Translations under genes and position numbers: made by a program
Notes under the pieces: model-generated
What the model saw: the letters and a program-made list of their open reading frames with translations, nothing else
Told to the model about the DNA's origin: nothing
Database searches by the model: none
Origin: Bacteroidales bacterium
GTDB lineage: Bacteria > Bacteroidota > Bacteroidia > Bacteroidales > DTU049
DNA: 37,034 nucleotides
Direction of reading: 5' to 3'
NCBI GenBank assembly: GCA_016937255.1
Contig: JAFGWG010000185.1
Span: 1-37,034 of the forward strand
Part shown: piece by piece, positions 18,928 through 28,486 of the stretch
Position numbering within the stretch: position 1 is the first letter of the stretch
How the letters are laid out: each line of letters opens with the position of its first letter

Positions 18928-20331
18928 TTATTGGGCGATTCGCTTTAGTAGAGCAATAGCCTCCACATGATGTGTATGTGGAAACATATCAACTGCTTGA
19001 AGATATGCCACTTCGTATTTGTCTTTCATCATTTCAATATCTCTGGCTTGAGTTGCGGAGTTGCAGCTGACATAAACCATTTTTTCAGGAGCAGCTTTTA
19101 TTATTTGTTGCACTACATCAGGATGCATGCCAGAGCGGGGAGGATCGGTGATGATTACATCGGGATGCCCGTTTTTCTGTATGAAATCTTCAGTAAGGGT
19201 TTTAGCAATGTCTCCGCAATAGAAAACACAATTGTCTACATTATTATTTTTCGCATTGCTGTTGGCATTAACAATGGCATCTTCAATATATTCAATGCCC
19301 ACTACTTTTTTAGCGTTTGGGGCAATAAACAATGCAATGGTTCCGGTGCCCGTATATAGATCGTAAACAACTTCGTTTTCACTTAGTCCGGCCAGTTCGC
19401 GTGTCTTTTTATAGAGTTCGTATGCTTGTAAATGATTGGTTTGATAAAATGAGAGAGGACCTACTTCAAATTTCAAATGCTCCATGCGCTCTTCCAAAAA
19501 TGATGAACCGTCGAATACTTTATAATCGAGGCCGTCCATGGAATCATTACGCTTATTATTTATTATGTAGATCCAAGAATGTACGTCTGATAATTTTTCT
19601 TTCAAAGTGGACATCAATCTGAGAGCATCTTCACATTCTTCATTGAAAACCACACTTACCATCCATTGATTGTCCTGGTTATTGCGAATAATTAGATTAC
19701 GAAGAAGCCCTTCATGAGTTTTTCGGTTATAAAAACTTAGTTCTAGTTCAATGGCTGTTTCGTAAACAGTATTGCGAATTGTATTGCTGTATTCGGGTTG
19801 TAAATGGCATTCTTCAATATGTAGAATCTTATCAAATCGTTGAGGAATGTGAAAGCCCAAAGCTCTCATTTCTTCATTCTCTTCATTGTTTTTTTCAACG
19901 ATCCATTTTAAGTCTGAAAATGAAAATTCAAGTTTATTTCTGTAATAATATTCTTTTTCTGAAGCAATAACAGGCTGCATTTCGGGTTCTAAACCGGCAA
20001 TTTTTCTGAAATTATCGGCCACAAGCTTGCTTTTCATTTTGCTTTGAGCATCGTAGGATAGGTGCTGCCATTTGCAACCGCCACAAGAACCAAAATGTAT
20101 GCATTTGGGATCAACTCTGTATGGACTTTTCTCTTGCATTTCACGAATAAATCCTTCGCTATAGTTTCTTTTTGAGCGAACAAGCATTACATCAACTACA
20201 TCACCGGGAGCTGCAAAAGGGACAAATACAATTTTACCATCGTGACGTGCAATACATTTGCCTTCGGCACCTGCTTCTTCTATTATCATCTTTTCGATGA
20301 CAGTTCCATATACTTTTTTACGTTTTCCCAT
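18928..20331 (-). CDS. rlmD: 23S rRNA (uracil-1939-C5)-methyltransferase
   Basis: TRAM domain; FGSCGGCKWQHL; DLYTGTGTIALF; ITDPPRSGMHPDVV; YVSCNSATQARD. Confidence 0.9.
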   Translation of the reverse strand: MGKRKKVYGTVIEKMIIEEAGAEGKCIARHDGKIVFVPFAAPGDVVDVMLVRSKRNYSEGFIREMQEKSPYRVDPKCIHFGSCGGCKWQHLSYDAQSKMKSKLVADNFRKIAGLEPEMQPVIASEKEYYYRNKLEFSFSDLKWIVEKNNEENEEMRALGFHIPQRFDKILHIEECHLQPEYSNTIRNTVYETAIELELSFYNRKTHEGLLRNLIIRNNQDNQWMVSVVFNEECEDALRLMSTLKEKLSDVHSWIYIINNKRNDSMDGLDYKVFDGSSFLEERMEHLKFEVGPLSFYQTNHLQAYELYKKTRELAGLSENEVVYDLYTGTGTIALFIAPNAKKVVGIEYIEDAIVNANSNAKNNNVDNCVFYCGDIAKTLTEDFIQKNGHPDVIITDPPRSGMHPDVVQQIIKAAPEKMVYVSCNSATQARDIEMMKDKYEVAYLQAVDMFPHTHHVEAIALLKRIAQ

Positions 20332-20336
20332 GATTG

Positions 20337-21125
20337 TTAATTCAGAAATTCACTGATGCTCTTACTCAGTTCTTCAGGTGTGAGTCCTCGTTTAATTTCG
20401 CCAGAATGAGTAATGCTTATTTTGCCATTTTGCTCGCTAACGACAATACTTAAGGCATCAGAATTTTCAGATATTCCAATAGCCGCTCTATGTCTCATAC
20501 CCATATCTGTTGGTAAATCTTCTTTGCGGCTTACCGGTAAAATGCATTTTGCAGCTCTGATAATATTTCTGTAAATAATTACTGCTCCATCATGCATCGG
20601 TGCATTTTTAAAAAAAATATTCATCAGGAGATCTTTACTTATATCTGCCTGAAGACTTACGCCTGTGTTTTGAATATCTAGCAATTCATTTTTGTCGCTG
20701 CAAATTACTATGAGTGCACCTGTTTCGGTTTTAGCCATGTCTTTGCATGCTTCAACGATATAGTCGTACTCCGTTTTCTTTTCTTCTTTCAGAATTCTCC
20801 AAAAGAATAAGCGACTGCGCTTGTTATCGATAATTCGCTGTGAACCAAGAAGTAATAAGAATCGACGAATTTCCTGCTGGAACACAATTATGAGGGCAAT
20901 TACTCCGACTCCTATAAATTGACCAAGGATTTCTGTTAGCATATTTAATCCAATGGCTTCAACAAGCTTCCAGATTAAATATACAGCCAAAATACCAAGA
21001 AAGATATTTAGAGCAGCTGTTCCGCGAATTAAATTATAAAAAGCATAAATAAGATAGGCCACAAGAATAATGTCTATAACATCCTTCCAACCAACGGCAA
21101 ATATCTCATTCATGAATAGTAGCAT
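20337..21125 (-). CDS. cdaA: Diadenylate cyclase CdaA (DAC domain)
   Basis: Three TM helices then DAC motifs MHDGAVII and MGMRHRAAIGISE; start uncertain. Confidence 0.93.
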   Translation of the reverse strand: MLLFMNEIFAVGWKDVIDIILVAYLIYAFYNLIRGTAALNIFLGILAVYLIWKLVEAIGLNMLTEILGQFIGVGVIALIIVFQQEIRRFLLLLGSQRIIDNKRSRLFFWRILKEEKKTEYDYIVEACKDMAKTETGALIVICSDKNELLDIQNTGVSLQADISKDLLMNIFFKNAPMHDGAVIIYRNIIRAAKCILPVSRKEDLPTDMGMRHRAAIGISENSDALSIVVSEQNGKISITHSGEIKRGLTPEELSKSISEFLN

Positions 21126-21293
21126 GTGCTTTTTTTGCAAAGGTAGCTGAAAAATTCAAAATTGGAAGTAATCCATATCCTCAAAAAGTAGAATCTATGT
21201 TTCAACGACCCCAAGAATGTGGGTCATGGAACATGAAGATGATTTTTCGTGCTTAGATTTCTAAATTCATTAATTTTGCACAAAAGAACTCTT

Positions 21294-22586
21294 ATGAAAG
21301 ACTTTGTCGAAGAATTGAAATGGCGCGGAATGATTCACGATCAAATGCCGGGTGTTGTTGATTACCTCAAAGAAGGCATGGGGACTGCTTATGTGGGCAT
21401 TGATCCTACTGCCGATTCACTTCATATCGGACATTTGGTTTCAGTTATGATGCTTAAACATTTTCAGGTTTGCGGACATAAACCTATAGTCGTAATGGGC
21501 GGAGCAACCGGAATGATTGGCGATCCTTCAGGTAAAAGCGAAGAGCGTAACCTACTTGATGAAGAAACTCTACGTCATAATCAGGAATCGATAAAAGAAC
21601 AACTCAAAAGTTTTCTCGATTTCGATTCTTCAGAAACCAACGCTGCATTGATGACTAATAATTACGACTGGATGAAAGATTTTTCTTTCCTCTCATTTAT
21701 TCGCGATGTGGGTAAGCACCTTACTGTCAATTATATGATGGCTAAAGACAGTGTAAAAAAACGACTGTCCGGTGAAGCCAACGAAGGGATGTCTTTTACA
21801 GAGTTTACCTATCAATTGGTACAAGGTTATGATTTTCTGCATCTCTACCAAAACTACAATTGTCGCCTGCAAATGGGCGGAAGCGATCAATGGGGGAATA
21901 TTACCACAGGAACGGAACTCATTCGTAGAAAAACAGGAGGATCAGCTTTTGCATTGACTTGTCCGCTTATAACCAAAGCTGATGGCGGAAAATTTGGAAA
22001 AACAGAAACGGGAAATATCTGGCTCGATCCTGCAAAAACAAGCCCTTATGCATTCTACCAGTTTTGGCTCAATACTTCAGATGAAGATGCTGAGAAATAT
22101 ATAAAAATCTTCACGCTTCTGGATCAGGAAACAATAGAAAAACTGACTGCACGGCATCGCGAAGAACCTCATATGAGACTGCTGCAGAAATCACTTGCAG
22201 AAGAACTCACCATTATGGTGCATTCTGAAGAAGAATACAATAGTGCTGTTGAAGCCAGTCAAATTCTATTTGGTAAAGGTACCGCTGATACATTGCAGAA
22301 GCTTTCTGAAAGCATGTTTTTAAGTATTTTCGAAGGTGTGCCACTGGAAGAAATATCACGTGCACAACTCGAAGCAGGTATTCCTGTTCTAGAATTTGCT
22401 TCCGATATAGCAAAAGCGTTTACAAGTCGTGGAGAAGCGCGTAGAATGGTGAAAGATAATGGTCTTTCTATTAATAAAGAAAAGGTTGGGGAAGACCTTA
22501 TTATTGGAACGCAGCATTTGCTCAATAATCGCTATATTCTTGTACAGAAAGGGAAGAAGAATTTTTATATTGTACGCGTGGCATAA
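21294..22586 (+). CDS. tyrS: Tyrosine--tRNA ligase
   Basis: [41 protein letters not shown]-terminal S4 domain. Confidence 0.96.
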   Translation: MKDFVEELKWRGMIHDQMPGVVDYLKEGMGTAYVGIDPTADSLHIGHLVSVMMLKHFQVCGHKPIVVMGGATGMIGDPSGKSEERNLLDEETLRHNQESIKEQLKSFLDFDSSETNAALMTNNYDWMKDFSFLSFIRDVGKHLTVNYMMAKDSVKKRLSGEANEGMSFTEFTYQLVQGYDFLHLYQNYNCRLQMGGSDQWGNITTGTELIRRKTGGSAFALTCPLITKADGGKFGKTETGNIWLDPAKTSPYAFYQFWLNTSDEDAEKYIKIFTLLDQETIEKLTARHREEPHMRLLQKSLAEELTIMVHSEEEYNSAVEASQILFGKGTADTLQKLSESMFLSIFEGVPLEEISRAQLEAGIPVLEFASDIAKAFTSRGEARRMVKDNGLSINKEKVGEDLIIGTQHLLNNRYILVQKGKKNFYIVRVA

Positions 22587-22864
22587 GGATAATGGTTATC
22601 TTGCTGATATAAAGTAGATATTAGTACTCCTACGTATTGCTTTTACTAATTGAACTTACGTTCAACCCATACAGTTTTAGGATTTACCCTGAAAACAGCT
22701 TCGCTATTTTTCATTTTCTTAAAGAAAACAAGCCTCCCAATCCCGATACTGATCGAGAGGGAAGTTTGTCAAAGAATTATCGTAGAATGTGCAGGGTTTG
22801 TATGTTGTGGTAAGAATTGTCATGGAATGTGCAATGGAAGATGTAGTATATCTTATTATTAGAA

Positions 22865-23530
22865 TTACCACATTATTAACCAATAAACAATCAATAGTTC
22901 TTTCTTGGAAGTGGCAATGCCTCTGGAATAACCATGCTGCCATTCCAAAAGCATAGGTGGGCGAGGATTTTTAATGCTATCGACCCAAAAATTTCCAGGT
23001 TTTGCATCTATTACATAAACTTCTAAATCATCAGGTGCTTTGTCTTTTGTGAAAACAACTTCTTTTCCATCTATTCTTTCTGTATAACTAATCTCTTCAG
23101 TCCCAAATTTTACAGGGTCAAAATCAGGAATTGGTAAGTTTGTTAATTGTTTTGGTGTGTGTTGGTGATGATAATTGGTTGTATCCCAAAGCCAATCAAG
23201 TGTCATTATGAAGTTTGTTGAATCTTGATAAAGAGAGTTCTGCTGAAAAGTAAAGCGGTTTAATATTTCAGAAAAATCATCTTCAGACAGAGATTGCAAT
23301 ATGTAAATATCTGATAATTCTTCTTGTGAAGGCCAAGACATAAACATTTGCTGGATGTCACTCCCGCCTACATCTTCCGGGAAATGCGAACAAAGCCCGG
23401 GGACCGTATAGTATTTCTCAACTTCAGTCTTGTATTTATCTAACATTTGCTTGCGATTATTTGTTTTACAACCACATGAGATCGCAAAAAATAAGATCCA
23501 AATGATGATGATAATTTTATCTCGTACCAT
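22865..23530 (-). CDS. Hypothetical lipoprotein, candidate immunity partner of the RHS cassette
   Basis: Signal/lipobox-like IIIIIWILFFAISCGCK; starts 14 nt inside the end of the RHS ORF. Confidence 0.55.
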   Translation of the reverse strand: MVRDKIIIIIWILFFAISCGCKTNNRKQMLDKYKTEVEKYYTVPGLCSHFPEDVGGSDIQQMFMSWPSQEELSDIYILQSLSEDDFSEILNRFTFQQNSLYQDSTNFIMTLDWLWDTTNYHHQHTPKQLTNLPIPDFDPVKFGTEEISYTERIDGKEVVFTKDKAPDDLEVYVIDAKPGNFWVDSIKNPRPPMLLEWQHGYSRGIATSKKELLIVYWLIMW

Positions 23531-24710
23531 ATCTTTTTACAAATCTATTAATGATTCCAATATTATATGAGTAGTTGCTCCACCCGTTGATAACACGCAG
23601 ACCTATATCATCTGAAAAATCACTTGAGGCAAACTTGTAAAGCCAATGGTCTGATGCTCTGTTTTTCGGTTCCGCATACGTATACCTATATCTTCCAACA
23701 GTTAAGATATTATTCAGCTGTGGCTCACCCATTGTTTGTCCCATCGAATGCGATGTAGGAACTAATCCTCTCTTTACATAGCTATATCTCTCTGCAATAA
23801 TTATATGAGAATTCGTAATATCAGCAGTTCTTGAACCACACCTTGAATGGTCAGTCTCGTTAAAGACTCTTGTGTATTCAACCCCTTGTGTTATTGCTTT
23901 TTCATATCCCATAGCTCCCATAAACTTTTCGGCATTTTCACCACTAAAATGTGCTTCATCAGTTAGGGTTGATCCATTTTCATTATAATAAGTATATGTT
24001 TTCACTTCATCTGCCATTTGACCAATAATTCCATCTTTATCATATGCTGCAGCTCTCATTTCTTCCTCGTTATAACCAAACATATCATTTTTACCAAGCC
24101 ATTTATAGTTTTTACCAACCTGAGCAGCATCGTCTTTTCCTAAGCGGCTGTTATAATGGACATCTCCGGTCTCTTCATCCACGAACCAGTCCATGCCATT
24201 AGGGTCTGTTATCATAACAGGATTCCCTCCTACGTACATGTATGGCGACATGCTCGGATACTTATCCGCCATCGGGTCAACACTCAGCCAAACACTCAGA
24301 TCACTATCCCCGCCTTTGGCGGGGCAGGCGCCATACCGCGCACCGAAGTAAGAATACTGCGTTTCATTATCTTTTTCTCCCGCTGTGGCGGGATTTCCGC
24401 TGCGCTTCAATTTAGCACTAAACTTATAACGAGTATCATACGTGCTATTTTGTTGATTTACAAAGAGTTCCCCGAAGGGTAAGTATTGCACCCCGATAGC
24501 GATCGGGTGTTGTTCGGCGTAACCGATTGCGTTTGTGATAAAACTACTGCTGCCGAGGCCTGTGCTGAGCGGCGTCGAAGCATGGTCGGGGTGGTAGAAG
24601 TGTTGGTTTGGTTCGTATACTTCTCCTTTATTTGCGTGTTTAACATAATATTCTGTTAAACCGTAATGTGAGACGGAATTCGTAAGATAATATGTATGAA
24701 TTTTTACCAT
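23517..24710 (-). CDS. Orphan RHS repeat-associated core plus variable C-terminal domain (N-terminally truncated RHS cassette)
   Basis: RHS core pieces YHPDH...LGSSSFITN...YLPFGELFVNQQ...YKFSAK...YSYFGARY...LSVDPMADKYPSMSPYMYVGGNPVMITDPNG followed by an unrelated ~240-aa tail. Confidence 0.75.
   Translation of the reverse strand: MVKIHTYYLTNSVSHYGLTEYYVKHANKGEVYEPNQHFYHPDHASTPLSTGLGSSSFITNAIGYAEQHPIAIGVQYLPFGELFVNQQNSTYDTRYKFSAKLKRSGNPATAGEKDNETQYSYFGARYGACPAKGGDSDLSVWLSVDPMADKYPSMSPYMYVGGNPVMITDPNGMDWFVDEETGDVHYNSRLGKDDAAQVGKNYKWLGKNDMFGYNEEEMRAAAYDKDGIIGQMADEVKTYTYYNENGSTLTDEAHFSGENAEKFMGAMGYEKAITQGVEYTRVFNETDHSRCGSRTADITNSHIIIAERYSYVKRGLVPTSHSMGQTMGEPQLNNILTVGRYRYTYAEPKNRASDHWLYKFASSDFSDDIGLRVINGWSNYSYNIGIINRFVKRYGTR
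24309..24332. repeat. Palindromic insert A in RHS core (CCCCGCC-TTT-GGCGGGG)
   Basis: Perfect 7-bp arms (24308-24324); encodes extra GACPAKGG in GARY[GACPAKGG]DSDLS. Confidence 0.75.
24378..24410. repeat. Palindromic insert B in RHS core (TCCCGC-TGTG-GCGGGA)
   Basis: 33 nt encoding LKRSGNPATAG between KFSAK and EKDNETQYSYFGARY. Confidence 0.75.
24491..24507. repeat. Palindromic insert C in RHS core (CCCGAT-AGCG-ATCGGG)
   Basis: Encodes PIAIG(V) between EQH and QYLPFGE. Confidence 0.75.
24558..24581. repeat. Insert D in RHS core (GCTTCGACGCCGCTCAGCACAGGC on the coding strand)
   Basis: 24 nt encoding ASTPLSTG between YHPDH and LGSSSFIT. Confidence 0.7.
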
Positions 24711-24939
24711 TTCTTTCGCTAATGAACGAAAAAATTTGTGCAGCCCCCATGTTTTTGTCACAAAATTTGTGCTCGTGCCTCGCGTCAAATTTATGCGCCA
24801 AAAACCGAAAGCCGGTTTGACATTCCATCGTCAACGAAATGGAAAAACCTTCAATGTTTGCGAGGGGGGAAAGACGTGGAACCGTCAGACATGACAAATT
24901 TCAATTCACTATATTTGTAAAAAAATAAATTTTACGAAT

Positions 24940-26052
24940 ATGAAATTACTTTCGCTTATACTAATTTTGGTTCTGCTATCTTCTTTTAATCTTAGTGCCA
25001 ACGACGGCGTGTTCTACTCTCAGGGCGGTAATTTATATCCCAAAAAAGAAACAACCATCCAACTCAAGCGCGAAGTGCTCATTTTTACCTATCTCGATAC
25101 TGCTGTGCGGGTAGATATATTTTTTGAGTTTTATAATCCGGGTAATGTTAAAACTGAAACTGTAGGTTTTGTAAGTCCACCACCTTCAGGCGATTTACCA
25201 TTCGATTCTGATGATATGGTAGATTATAATTTGAAACATCCACAGATTTTTGAGTTTTATGCCATTGTTAATGATATAATGCAGCCATGGAAGGTATTTA
25301 AGGCTTCTGAAAGTGGATTTCGCACTGATAATAATAGCAAGTTTTTTCATGAATATGTGTATTATTTTGATGCCGAATTTCAAAAAGGTACAAACATTAT
25401 TCAGCATAGCTATATCTATAAAGGTAGTAGTTCGGTTGAATATAAAAATGAATTTTTTTACCGCTTAACCACCGGCAAAATGTGGGCCAATGGGCAAATT
25501 GATGATTTTGAGCTGCTAATAAATATGCCCGGGCAGGGTATTTATGTTCCATGGTCGTTTCAGAAGTCAATGGAACCTGCTAAATGGGATGTGGTTGGCA
25601 TTGGGCGACTTCATGATGAGCTTACCGATTTTATGGGCGATACAGTTCGTGTTGGGTATTTAAAAAATGGAATGCTTCGGTTTCGTGCCAATAATTTTAA
25701 ACCCGATTTCGATCTGCATTTTGGCATTATGCACTATTTTAATATGCTGGCATTCGAAGCCAATGATCTTATTTCCGATATTGACCCTCATTTAGTTGTT
25801 TTTCCGTATTATTTTGATTACGATTATGCCGATCTTGAAGAATTTACTGATTTTGAACTGATGTTCTTAAGGAATTTTATTTATGCCATTCATGGCTATG
25901 AATTTAGAAATGAAGAATTGTACGCCATTTTTTCTATGTTCTCCTGGTATTATCCGCAAGGATGGAAAAACGAAACCATTGATGATGAACTTTCTCCTAA
26001 GGAAAAACAACTGATAAACGATATTGTAAAAATAGAAAAGAGTAGGGAATAA
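24940..26052 (+). CDS. Secreted protein with C-terminal YARHG-like domain
   Basis: Signal peptide MKLLSLILILVLLSSFNLSA; C-terminal LRNFIYAIHGYEFRNEELYAIFSMFSWYYP. Confidence 0.65.
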   Translation: MKLLSLILILVLLSSFNLSANDGVFYSQGGNLYPKKETTIQLKREVLIFTYLDTAVRVDIFFEFYNPGNVKTETVGFVSPPPSGDLPFDSDDMVDYNLKHPQIFEFYAIVNDIMQPWKVFKASESGFRTDNNSKFFHEYVYYFDAEFQKGTNIIQHSYIYKGSSSVEYKNEFFYRLTTGKMWANGQIDDFELLINMPGQGIYVPWSFQKSMEPAKWDVVGIGRLHDELTDFMGDTVRVGYLKNGMLRFRANNFKPDFDLHFGIMHYFNMLAFEANDLISDIDPHLVVFPYYFDYDYADLEEFTDFELMFLRNFIYAIHGYEFRNEELYAIFSMFSWYYPQGWKNETIDDELSPKEKQLINDIVKIEKSRE

Positions 26053-26056
26053 TAGA

Positions 26057-26875
26057 ATGAAAGAAGCTCTGTTTCTAATAAAAAAGGCTCGCGAAATTAG
26101 GAAATCTGTAATTCTAAGCTTGAATGCGGCCGGCAGTGGTCACCTTGGTGGTTCTCTAGGTCTTGCCGATGTGTTTTCTGTGCTGTATTTTCACGAAATG
26201 AAGCATAAACCGGAACAACCTGACTGGCTTGATCGTGAACGACTTATTCTGAGTATCGGACATGTAGCTCCTGTTTTATATGCTACACTTGCCGAATCCG
26301 GCTATTTCGATAAAGAAGAATTATTAACCTTGCGAAAGCTTGGCACCAGATTACAAGGACATCCGGGGCGTGATCATGGTTTACCCGGAGTGGAATTATC
26401 TGCCGGCTCATTGGGCCAGGGACTTGGAGTAGCCGTTGGAATTGCGTTGATGGATCAACACGAAAAGAAGGACAAACGAACTTTTTGCATCATGGGCGAT
26501 GGCGAACTACAGGAAGGTTCTGTTTGGGAAGCTGCGATGAGTGCCGGGCATTATAAGCTGCATAATATCATTGGTATTGTTGATCGCAATAATGTTCAAA
26601 TTGATGGTAAGACCGAGGATGTAATGTCGCTGGAACCATTGGCTGATAAATGGCGGTCTTTTGGCTGGCATGTACTTGAGTGCAATGGCAATGATGTTGA
26701 AGAACTTATACAAGCCTTTGCCCATAAATCAGACGAAAAGCCTACCCTTATTCTTGCCCATACCAAAATGGGCTGCGGCATTCCTGAAATAGAAAACGAT
26801 TATACTTGGCACGGTAAAGCTCCGAATGGGGAAGAGATGGAGCGGTTTTTAGGTATGCTGGTAAAAAACAGATAA
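26057..26875 (+). CDS. Transketolase N-terminal subunit (split transketolase)
   Basis: GSGHLGGSLGLADVFSVLYF, SAGSLGQGLGVAVGIAL, GDGELQEGSVWEA; no C-terminal subunit downstream. Confidence 0.9.
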   Translation: MKEALFLIKKAREIRKSVILSLNAAGSGHLGGSLGLADVFSVLYFHEMKHKPEQPDWLDRERLILSIGHVAPVLYATLAESGYFDKEELLTLRKLGTRLQGHPGRDHGLPGVELSAGSLGQGLGVAVGIALMDQHEKKDKRTFCIMGDGELQEGSVWEAAMSAGHYKLHNIIGIVDRNNVQIDGKTEDVMSLEPLADKWRSFGWHVLECNGNDVEELIQAFAHKSDEKPTLILAHTKMGCGIPEIENDYTWHGKAPNGEEMERFLGMLVKNR

Positions 26876-26907
26876 TTTCATAGTATATTTTAGATACAAA
26901 ATTTATT

Positions 26908-26962
26908 TTTGGAGAAATATGTATTATATTTATTGATTTCTCCAAATATAAATGTATATTTG
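26908..26962 (+). promoter_or_regulatory. Inverted-repeat leader copy 1 (TTTGGAGAAAT-N17-ATTTCTCCAAA) with TTG-N19-TATATTTG promoter
   Basis: Arms 26908-26918 and 26936-26946; TATATTTG 26955-26962; just upstream of the ATPase. Confidence 0.75.
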
Positions 26963-26977
26963 CAGTGAAATATTTCA

Positions 26978-28438
26978 ATGATGAGCACAGTTTCATCCAA
27001 CAGAGATATCATTGGTCGGGCGTCTGAATTAGTTCAGATTGACAGACTTATGCAAACAGACAGATCTGAGTTTCTTGCTGTTTACGGACGCCCAAGGGTT
27101 GGGAAAACATTTCTGATCCGTCAGTATTTGAAGTCTGATATTGTTTTCTTTTTTACCGGTTCATGCAATACTGATACCGGTATTCAGATTCAGAATTTTT
27201 TTACGGAATACCTTCGTCAAACAAAAGAAAAAAAGGAGACTGTTCACCCTGAAGACTGGAACATGGCTTTTGATTATTTGGCGCAATACCTGAAATCATT
27301 TAAAAGGAGAAAACGTAAAGCTGTGGTATTTATTGATGAATTGCCGTGGGCTGATAATCCCAAATCGGGTTTTATGCAGGCTCTTGAGTATTTCTGGAAT
27401 AGTGAGGTATCAGCCATGAATCATGTATTGCTCATTGTTTGCGGCTCGGCTGCTTCATGGATGCAAAACAAATTACTGAAAAGCACCGGTGGACTTTACA
27501 ATCGGGTAACTGCACGAATGAAGCTGGAGCCTTTTACTTTGCACGAAACGGAATTGTATTGTAAAAAGAAACATTTGAAACTGTCACGTTATCAAATACT
27601 TCAGCTGTATATGGCCATGGGTGGAATTCCTTTTTATCTGAATGAACTCAGCCCCGGGAAAAGTGCAGAGCAACTTATAAATGAAGTATGCTTCAGGAAA
27701 AACGGGCTGCTGTCAGATGAGTACGATCAGCTTTATCATTCATTGTTTAAGAATGCTGAAACTCATATTCAGATTGTGGAAACCCTGGCAAAACATCATT
27801 ACGGATTAACTCGTGTCGATCTGCTGGAAAAATCAAAATTGGATGATGGCGGTACTTTTTCACGCGCACTTAACGATCTTTCTGAAAGTGGATTTGTATT
27901 CGTGCAAAGACCCTTCGGGAAGAGAAAAAAAGATAGTATTTATTTGTTAATTGATTTATACTCATTGTTTTATTTTCGGTTTATTAGAAAGAATGCCGGC
28001 AAAACCGGAAATGTTTGGCATAAACAGGCCGGGTCAAATGCATATAAAATCTGGAGTGGATATGCGTATGAAAATGTTTGCATGCTTCATACATCGCAAA
28101 TTGTGAATGCGTTAGGACTTGGCGGAACATTCACCGAAATTTCTTCATGGATTTTCAGAGGAAATGATGAGGTATCAGGGGCGCAAATTGATTTACTTAT
28201 CGACAGAAAAGACGGTGTAATTAACTTATGTGAAGTGAAATTCACTGAAAATGAGTTTATTTTGTCTAAAAATTATACCGGCGATTTACGAAGAAAACGC
28301 TCTGTTTTTGAACATGTAACTGCAACAAAGAAATCGGTAGTTACCACATTAATTACGACCTATCCTGCATTGAAAAACCAGTATTATCTTGAAGAAATTC
28401 ACTCGGAAATTACAATGGATGATCTGTTTAAAGAGTAG
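26978..28438 (+). CDS. AAA ATPase (ATPase_2-like) with C-terminal DUF234/PD-(D/E)xK-like domain
   Basis: Walker A GRPRVGKTFLI; Walker B AVVFIDELPW; C-terminal AQIDLLIDRKDGVINLCEVKFTE nuclease-like motif. Confidence 0.85.
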   Translation: MMSTVSSNRDIIGRASELVQIDRLMQTDRSEFLAVYGRPRVGKTFLIRQYLKSDIVFFFTGSCNTDTGIQIQNFFTEYLRQTKEKKETVHPEDWNMAFDYLAQYLKSFKRRKRKAVVFIDELPWADNPKSGFMQALEYFWNSEVSAMNHVLLIVCGSAASWMQNKLLKSTGGLYNRVTARMKLEPFTLHETELYCKKKHLKLSRYQILQLYMAMGGIPFYLNELSPGKSAEQLINEVCFRKNGLLSDEYDQLYHSLFKNAETHIQIVETLAKHHYGLTRVDLLEKSKLDDGGTFSRALNDLSESGFVFVQRPFGKRKKDSIYLLIDLYSLFYFRFIRKNAGKTGNVWHKQAGSNAYKIWSGYAYENVCMLHTSQIVNALGLGGTFTEISSWIFRGNDEVSGAQIDLLIDRKDGVINLCEVKFTENEFILSKNYTGDLRRKRSVFEHVTATKKSVVTTLITTYPALKNQYYLEEIHSEITMDDLFKE

Positions 28439-28486
28439 TTATTAGGTCGATTATCAGAGTGATCTGAAATTATATGTTTCATTATA

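Noticed and set aside
22650-22862. 70-aa + strand ORF between tyrS and the lipoprotein gene
   Set aside because: Starts at TTG within a hairpin repeat; no recognisable domain; likely intergenic repeat debris.
26057-26875. Transketolase as a pseudogene because the C-terminal half is missing
   Set aside because: Split N-terminal transketolase subunits are normal; the ORF is complete with intact TPP-domain motifs. Only its extreme 3' end is affected.
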